The notes beneath the pieces were generated by a model that worked only from the letters and a program-made list of their open reading frames with translations, was not told where the DNA came from and did no database searches. DNA of 47,633 nt, from assembly GCA_041664945.1 (NCBI GenBank), contig JBAYJY010000013.1:1-47633 (forward strand), written 5' to 3'. Positions 42,855-47,633 of the stretch are shown piece after piece; within the stretch, counting starts at the first letter, position 1; each line of letters opens with the position of its first letter. The position numbers were made by a program, and so were the translations under genes. Origin of the DNA: JBAYJY01 sp041664945. Its GTDB lineage: Bacteria; UBP15; UBA6099.

Positions 42855-43658
42855 TTATTTTTGCCCCTGATTCTGTTTGTGGGTTTCCTCGAGGCGCCTG
42901 ACGACTTCGATCTGGCCGGGCAGCGTCTCGGCGTCTGAAAAATAGAGAATGCCGGAGGGTTTGAAAATCTCCTCGTAGGCGGCCTGTTTGCCGTAAACAA
43001 CGTTGAGAGATATGCCCTTATTGCCAAGGACAAGCTTTTCTATCGGCAAAAGAATATCGCGCAGCATCTTTAGGTCCACGTTTTCGCCGAGAGCGAAGAT
43101 GACGCCGTCGACAGGCTTCTCAAAGCTGCCGGATGCGACCGAGCCGTCCTTCATGAAAGCGTCGGTGTACTTGGAGCCGAAGGCGGCGCCGCGCAGTAGT
43201 TCTTTTCCGAACTGGTTGACGAAAGCGCCGGCGTCCTCGCCGGCAAGCTCGGAGAGTTTTTCCGGTTTGACGCGAAGTTTGAAAGCGTTGACGGCGCCAG
43301 CGGATTTGAGAGGCGCGACAAGCGAGTCCTCGGATGCGTTTTCGCCGGGCAGGACACCGATCGTGACGACGCCGTAGCGGAAGCCGTCGAGTCTGCCTGA
43401 AAGCAACTGAGGAATCAAGCCGGTTTCGAGCGAGCCGATGTACTGCTTGGACGCGGTGAGCTCGGCGCGCGTGTCGCGCACGTCCTTGCGGATATCCTTG
43501 TAGTTGCCTTCGAGGCGCTCGATGACCCTGTTCTGGCGGTCGAGAATGGAAGTGATGCCGAAGAAATTCGTGCTGCTGCCGACGATGATGCCGACGCCGA
43601 GCGCGAGGAAGACCGCGGCGATCGATATTGCGTGATATCTGATGTCAATGGGTCCCAC
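42855..43658 (-). CDS. MctB-family (DUF3186) membrane-anchored envelope protein
   Basis: A 267-residue protein with a short cytoplasmic start (GPIDIRYH), one membrane helix (about 10-28, ending GVGIIVGS), a coiled coil (about 38-75) and an extracytoplasmic domain. This pattern, GxxDIRYHxxSIAAVFLALGVGIIVGS, is the signature of the MctB/SteB family. Mycobacterial MctB was linked to copper efflux, while corynebacterial SteB works with SteA at the septum; the division role fits better here. The GTG start has a perfect GGAGG six bases upstream. It follows the SteA-like gene by 20 bases. Confidence 0.8.
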   Translation of the reverse strand: MGPIDIRYHAISIAAVFLALGVGIIVGSSTNFFGITSILDRQNRVIERLEGNYKDIRKDVRDTRAELTASKQYIGSLETGLIPQLLSGRLDGFRYGVVTIGVLPGENASEDSLVAPLKSAGAVNAFKLRVKPEKLSELAGEDAGAFVNQFGKELLRGAAFGSKYTDAFMKDGSVASGSFEKPVDGVIFALGENVDLKMLRDILLPIEKLVLGNKGISLNVVYGKQAAYEEIFKPSGILYFSDAETLPGQIEVVRRLEETHKQNQGQK

Positions 43659-43678
43659 GTTGGGCCTCCGTCAGAGTG

Positions 43679-44797
43679 TCATAAATTAAAAAGTATGCGC
43701 AGCAGGCGCATGAACTGTTTTGTGATCGGGCCGAGCGGCGAGACGAAGAAAACGGCCGCGATCGGGAATGCCGCGGCCACGATCAGATAGAAAAGAAGCT
43801 GCGGCCTCATTTTGTTCTGGTAGAGTTTGCTGACGCCTTTCGCGTCGACAAGAACGGAGCCGACGCGCAGGCGGGTGAGGAAAGTGCTGGCCATGCCGCG
43901 GCGGCCCTTGGAGAGGAAATCCTCCATGCTGAAGTGGCTGCCGACGATGACGATGAGCTCGGCGCCGCGCTCGAATGCGAGCAGCAGAGCGAGGTCCTCG
44001 CTTGTGCCGATGGTCGGGATCGCAATGCCTTCGAGCTTGAGTTCATTCAGCCGGTCCATCCCGGGGGCTTTTCCGTTGTCGTAGGCGTGCACCACGAGCG
44101 TCGCGCCGCAGGAGAGCGCCGCGTCTGTCACGCTGTCCATGTCGCCGAGGATAATGTGAGGCGGGAATCCGTTTTCGAGCAGCGCGTCAGCGCCGCCGTC
44201 GACAGCGATCAGCACCGGGTTTTGTTCGCGTATGTATTGTTGAAGCGCCTGAAGGTCTTTTTTGAATTCGGAGCCGCGAACTACGACAAGCGCCTGCCGG
44301 CCGCTGAAATCGAACTTCATGCCGCCGGTGTCGAGCCTGCTGTAGAGCAGGCTTTTTTCCTTCTTGAGGTATTCGAGCGTGTTCGCGGCGAACTTCTCGA
44401 TCTCCTCCTCCATGTTTTCCTTGGCGAGCTGGTTGCGGACGTTGAGGCGCTCGACGTTCATGACGGCGCCGCGCACGAGAGTGCGGCCGTTCGCGCGGAT
44501 GTCGCCTTCGGCGATCTCTATGGTGTCGCCGTCCTGAATGAACTGAAGGAAATCGTCGCCGACGTTGTCGATTAGCGGTATGTCCGCTTCGAGCAACAGA
44601 TAGGGTCCGCGATTTACGTATTTGCCGGTGATGGATGCGCGGCAGTTGACGACTGCGCGCGGCTTGCAGACGACGAGGTTTTCGGCGGCGACCATGTCGA
44701 GGTCCTCGTGCATGATAATGGCGATCTCGCCGGGTTTGAGCCGCTTGACGAGGTTTTTAGTGCGCGAGTCGATGCGCGCCGTTCCGGAAAAACTCAT
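43679..44797 (-). CDS. steA: SteA-like cytokinetic-ring protein
   Basis: A 372-residue membrane-associated protein of the SteA family. It contains a thiamin-pyrophosphokinase-like catalytic fold (AVDGGADALLENGFPPHIILGDMDSV, about 195-220), a DUF-type N-terminal domain with RASITGKYVNRGP, and a C-terminal membrane helix (about 333-355). Corynebacterial SteA is a cytokinetic-ring component. The ATG at 44797 has GGGAGG four bases upstream and overlaps the recN stop codon (ATGA); an upstream in-frame extension to 45250 is an antisense shadow of recN and should be ignored. Kinase activity on thiamin is unlikely. Confidence 0.85.
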   Translation of the reverse strand: MSFSGTARIDSRTKNLVKRLKPGEIAIIMHEDLDMVAAENLVVCKPRAVVNCRASITGKYVNRGPYLLLEADIPLIDNVGDDFLQFIQDGDTIEIAEGDIRANGRTLVRGAVMNVERLNVRNQLAKENMEEEIEKFAANTLEYLKKEKSLLYSRLDTGGMKFDFSGRQALVVVRGSEFKKDLQALQQYIREQNPVLIAVDGGADALLENGFPPHIILGDMDSVTDAALSCGATLVVHAYDNGKAPGMDRLNELKLEGIAIPTIGTSEDLALLLAFERGAELIVIVGSHFSMEDFLSKGRRGMASTFLTRLRVGSVLVDAKGVSKLYQNKMRPQLLFYLIVAAAFPIAAVFFVSPLGPITKQFMRLLRILFNL

Positions 44798-46506
44798 GAT
44801 GCCTCCCTTGCGCGCGAGGCGTCGTCGATGAGCTGGCGCGCGAGTTTGACGGAGGCGTTGCGGACGCCGGCGTCGCCGAGCATGCGGCATATTTCGCGGA
44901 GCCTGTCGTCGCCGACGGCCACGCCGGTCCTGATGAGCGTTCGGCCGCCCTGTTGCTCCTTGGCTACCGTGACGTGCGTGTCGGCGAAGGCGGCGATCTG
45001 CGGAAGGTGGGTGATCGCCACTACCTGCCGGTGTCTGCCGAGCGCCGCGAGCCGGCTGCCGATCACGTTCGCCGTCACTCCGCCGATCCCGGCGTCTATC
45101 TCGTCGAACACAAGCACGGACACAGGGTCGTCGCTTTTCAGCAATGATTTGAACGCGAGCATCACGCGCGACAGCTCGCCGCCGGACGCCACTTCCGCGA
45201 GCGGCCTCGCCGGCTCGCCGGGGTTTCCCGAGAAAATGAACTCGGCGCATTCCGAGCCGCGAGGGCCCGGCAGCCCGTCCTCGCCCTCCGAAGCCCGGAA
45301 AGAGGCGCGGAAATCGGCGCCCTTCATCCCGAGCGCCTCGAGCCCCTCTTTCATCTGCTTGCCCAGCCGCGCCGCTTCCTTCGTTCTGCTTGCTGTCAGC
45401 CGCGCCGCGAGTTCGAGAAGCTCGGTTTTTTCTTTCTCAATTTTTTCGTCAAGCTCGCCGCAGAGCATGTCCTTCAGGTCGAGTTCTTTCAATGTGTCGA
45501 GAGATTTATTTTTAAAATCGATCAGCGCGGCGACGGAGTCGCAGCGGTTCTTTTTAAGCAGGTCGCGGATTTCGATAATGCGGTCCTGCATCTCGCGTAG
45601 GCGGTCCGGGTCTGATTCTGACTCCGAAGCGATAGAGCGGAGCGCGCGCGCGGCATCTTCGAGAAGCGCGTCCGCTTCGAGCAGCCGGGAGCGGGCCTCG
45701 TCGAGGCGAGGCTCGATGCCTTCGAGAGGATCGAGGGCGGAGATGGCGAGCGCCAGCCGGTTCAGGGCGGAGGTATCCTCGCCGCTGCGGCAGACGAGTT
45801 CCGCGGCCTCTTCAGCGCCGGCGGAAAGCTCGGCGGAGTGTTCGAGCCGCCGGGCGTCGGATTCGAGTTCGAGGAATTCCTCCTCGCACTGAATGGCGGC
45901 CTCGATTTCCTGAACGCGGAAGCGGAGCAGGTCGCGCTCGTCGTCGCGCTGCTGGCGGCGGGCCTCAAGATACCGCTTTTCGGCGAGCAGGGCTCGGAGC
46001 GATTTTCTTTTTTCCGTATATTTTTGGGCGAGCGAGAGGTGTTTCTCGCCGGCGAGCAGGTCGAGGAATTCCGTGTGGTCGCTTTTGCGCAACAGTGACT
46101 GGTGCTGGTACTGGCCGTGGATGTCGGCGAGGCGCTCGCCGACGCGGCGCAGGAGAGCTGCGGGAACGGCGCGGGAGTTGATGCGCGCGGTGGAGCGTCC
46201 CGAATCGGCGATCTCGCGAGAGATGATGAGTTCGCCGTCCTCGCCCGTGTCGATGCCGGCGGCTTCGAGTTCGCCGGCGAGTTCTTCCGGCGGGCGCCAC
46301 TCGAACACGCCCTCGATCAGGGCGCGGGCGCATCCTGCGCGGACCACGTTCTGCTCCGGTTTGCGGCCGAGCAAAAGGCTGATGGCGTTCACGAGCACGG
46401 ATTTTCCGGAGCCGGTTTCGCCTGTGATCACGTTAAGGCCGCCGCCGAGTGAAACGGCGAGGTCGTCCGCGAGTGCGAAATCCCTGACTCTGAATTCACG
46501 AAGCAA
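44794..46506 (-). CDS. recN: DNA repair protein RecN
   Basis: SMC-like ATPase for double-strand break repair, 570 residues. Walker A is GETGSGKS (29-36), followed by LLGRKPEQNVVRAG. A long coiled coil spans about 160-360. The ABC signature ASGGELSRVMLAFK and Walker B VLVFDEIDAGIGG are in the C-terminal third, with the GRHRQVVAITHLPQIAA switch region. The TTG start has AAGGAG six bases upstream. The gene starts 10 bases after nadK and overlaps steA by four bases. Its retention contrasts with the missing recF. Confidence 0.95.
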   Translation of the reverse strand: MLREFRVRDFALADDLAVSLGGGLNVITGETGSGKSVLVNAISLLLGRKPEQNVVRAGCARALIEGVFEWRPPEELAGELEAAGIDTGEDGELIISREIADSGRSTARINSRAVPAALLRRVGERLADIHGQYQHQSLLRKSDHTEFLDLLAGEKHLSLAQKYTEKRKSLRALLAEKRYLEARRQQRDDERDLLRFRVQEIEAAIQCEEEFLELESDARRLEHSAELSAGAEEAAELVCRSGEDTSALNRLALAISALDPLEGIEPRLDEARSRLLEADALLEDAARALRSIASESESDPDRLREMQDRIIEIRDLLKKNRCDSVAALIDFKNKSLDTLKELDLKDMLCGELDEKIEKEKTELLELAARLTASRTKEAARLGKQMKEGLEALGMKGADFRASFRASEGEDGLPGPRGSECAEFIFSGNPGEPARPLAEVASGGELSRVMLAFKSLLKSDDPVSVLVFDEIDAGIGGVTANVIGSRLAALGRHRQVVAITHLPQIAAFADTHVTVAKEQQGGRTLIRTGVAVGDDRLREICRMLGDAGVRNASVKLARQLIDDASRAREAS

Positions 46507-46516
46507 ACCGGGCTCC

Positions 46517-47329
46517 TTACAAGAGATGAAATTTTTCGCGCATCGTGCTAAGAAATCTGGACGGGCTGACTCTGGCGTAGCGGACCGGATGCGGGCCGCG
46601 CCTTACGGTGACGTTGCCGCCGGGGGAGAGAAGGAACTCCTCCTGCCCGTCGACGATCATGATGACGTCGCGGCGTCCTTTTGGCAACTCCGTGCGGATG
46701 ACGTCGCCGCCGCCGGTGACGAGCGAGCGCTCGAAAAGCGTGTGCGGGCAGATCGAGGTCAGCAGGATCACGTCGAGGTTCGGCGAAACGATCGGGCCGC
46801 CCGCGGACAGCGAGTAGGCTGTAGAGCCGGTCGCGCTCGAAACGATCACCCCGTCGCCGGGGAACTCGGTGAAATAATCGTCGTTGATGTAAACCTTGAG
46901 GCGCAGCATGCGGCCGGAGTTCTTTGTGATCACGACGTCGTTGACCGCGGGTATGGAGCGCTTTTCGCACACACCGCCGCATTCGATGTCGGCTTCGAGC
47001 ATGCAGCGCTCTTCAATGTGGAAGTCGCCGTCGAGAATCCGGGACAGCGCTTTTTTCGATTCGTTGAATTTGAGTTCTGAGAGGAAGCCGAGGCCGCCGA
47101 AGTCGACGCCGATGATAGGCACGCCGTCGCTTGCGGCCGCGCGCGCGCAGCCCAGCAGGGTGCCGTCGCCGCCCATCACAATAACCAGATCGAGCTTTTT
47201 CGGCAGCCCGCGGCTGAGGTCGCGCACGGCCACAGTTTGGACGCCTTTTCCCTTGAGCCAGCCTGAAAGCTCCTCGAACTCGCTCTTCTTTACCTTGTCT
47301 TTGTTTATCCGGATGCCTATCCGTTTCAT
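46517..47329 (-). CDS. nadK: NAD kinase
   Basis: Phosphorylates NAD to NADP, 270 residues from the ATG at 47329 (AGGGAG about nine bases upstream; a longer in-frame start at 47431 has none). The diacylglycerol-kinase-like fold shows GGDGTLL at 53-59, NDVVITK, and ATGSTAYSLSAGGPIVSP, in place of the more usual TPTGSTAYS. It is the first gene of the nadK-recN-steA-mctB-GT2 run. Confidence 0.95.
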   Translation of the reverse strand: MKRIGIRINKDKVKKSEFEELSGWLKGKGVQTVAVRDLSRGLPKKLDLVIVMGGDGTLLGCARAAASDGVPIIGVDFGGLGFLSELKFNESKKALSRILDGDFHIEERCMLEADIECGGVCEKRSIPAVNDVVITKNSGRMLRLKVYINDDYFTEFPGDGVIVSSATGSTAYSLSAGGPIVSPNLDVILLTSICPHTLFERSLVTGGGDVIRTELPKGRRDVIMIVDGQEEFLLSPGGNVTVRRGPHPVRYARVSPSRFLSTMREKFHLL

Positions 47330-47566
47330 GCTTTTAGTCTCCCTGATCCCCGGCCCGCGGGAGCGCGGCGCGCCGCGCTCCGATCGCGCACATAGTTTAT
47401 CATAAAGCAATAGCACGGTGAAGCGTCGCAAAAATCAGTTGCCGGCCTTTCTGCCAGTCCGGACAAAAAATATCAATGAGAAAGTAGCGGGGCGTCCCTC
47501 TTTTCATCCCGGATTCATTCTTCTCCGTCCTATCTCCAGCCGGTTCTTTGTGCTAAATTATTCATC

Positions 47567-47633
47567 ATGGCATCGGACAGCATGCAGGCGACAATTGTAT
47601 TGAAGGCCGGACGCGAGAAATCCGTCACGCGGA
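47567..47633 (+). CDS. Start of an RlmI-like rRNA methyltransferase gene, cut by the window edge
   Basis: The first 22 codons read MASDSM-QATIVLKAGREKSVTR, matching the N-terminal PUA domain of class I 23S rRNA cytosine-C5 methyltransferases of the RlmI group (VLKxGREKSxxRRHPW). An internal ATG at 47582 is an alternative start. The gene is divergent from nadK; the 237-base spacer between them holds no recognised element. Confidence 0.65.
   Translation, partial: MASDSMQATIVLKAGREKSVTR

Noticed and set aside
44798..45250. N-terminal extension of the SteA-like gene
   Set aside because: Overlaps recN, encodes Arg-rich nonsense, and the ATG at 44797 has a strong ribosome site and matches the family start.

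Overview
This is a chromosomal window from a bacterium carrying its replication-origin neighbourhood. The genome is mostly GC-rich (G/C-ending codons in most long genes), with clearly more A+T-rich stretches around 4.6-6.1 kb and 24.7-31.5 kb and in the spacers around dnaA. I cannot name the phylum. Two gene orders match the mycobacterial arrangement as I know it: dnaA-dnaN-(recF)-DUF721-gyrB-gyrA and nadK-recN-steA-mctB. However, an mnmE-mnmG-rsmG-parB block lies alongside, as in Firmicutes and many deep lineages. An unclassified or candidate bacterial lineage is the most cautious reading. No tRNA, rRNA, CRISPR or prophage genes were seen.

Layout. 1-9.8 kb: the 3' part of a TgpA-like transglutaminase, a crotonase, the ComM/YifB AAA+ protein, an A+T-rich patch holding a RAYT (Y1 transposase) gene bracketed by two inverted hairpins, a triple-GAF histidine kinase and a DUF2804-like gene. 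10-19.9 kb (minus strand): dnaA, dnaN, a DUF721/DciA-like gene, gyrB and gyrA. recF is absent, and three spacers contain DnaA-box-like sequences; the best oriC candidate is at about 19.5-19.7 kb, upstream of dnaA. 20-23.1 kb: a GH35 beta-galactosidase and a second crotonase. 23.4-31.5 kb (minus strand): serS, a canonical parB, a Noc-like parB paralogue, rsmG, mnmG and mnmE. Two perfect parS cores are present, one in a spacer and one inside mnmG, and no parA is in the block. 31.8-37.5 kb: a MerR-like HTH/coiled-coil protein, the pheA P-protein, a thymidylate-synthase-like protein, a methyltransferase and a B12-binding radical SAM protein. 37.6-42 kb: a small secreted protein, a hybrid PAS histidine kinase that looks 5'-truncated and is flanked by two copies of a dispersed repeat, and a secreted alpha/beta hydrolase. 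42.1-47.6 kb: GT2, MctB-like, SteA-like, recN and nadK (minus strand), then the first codons of an RlmI-like rRNA methyltransferase.

How it fits together. The core theme is chromosome maintenance: initiation (DnaA, oriC candidate), the sliding clamp (DnaN), helicase loading (DciA-like), supercoiling (gyrase), origin segregation (ParB, Noc-like ParB, parS), repair (RecN) and possibly division (SteA-like). tRNA and rRNA modification genes (mnmE, mnmG, rsmG) are linked to the segregation block. The most unusual points are the ParB pair without ParA, the loss of recF with a hairpin-rich spacer before gyrB, the RAYT/REP unit, and the direct repeats around a truncated sensor kinase.
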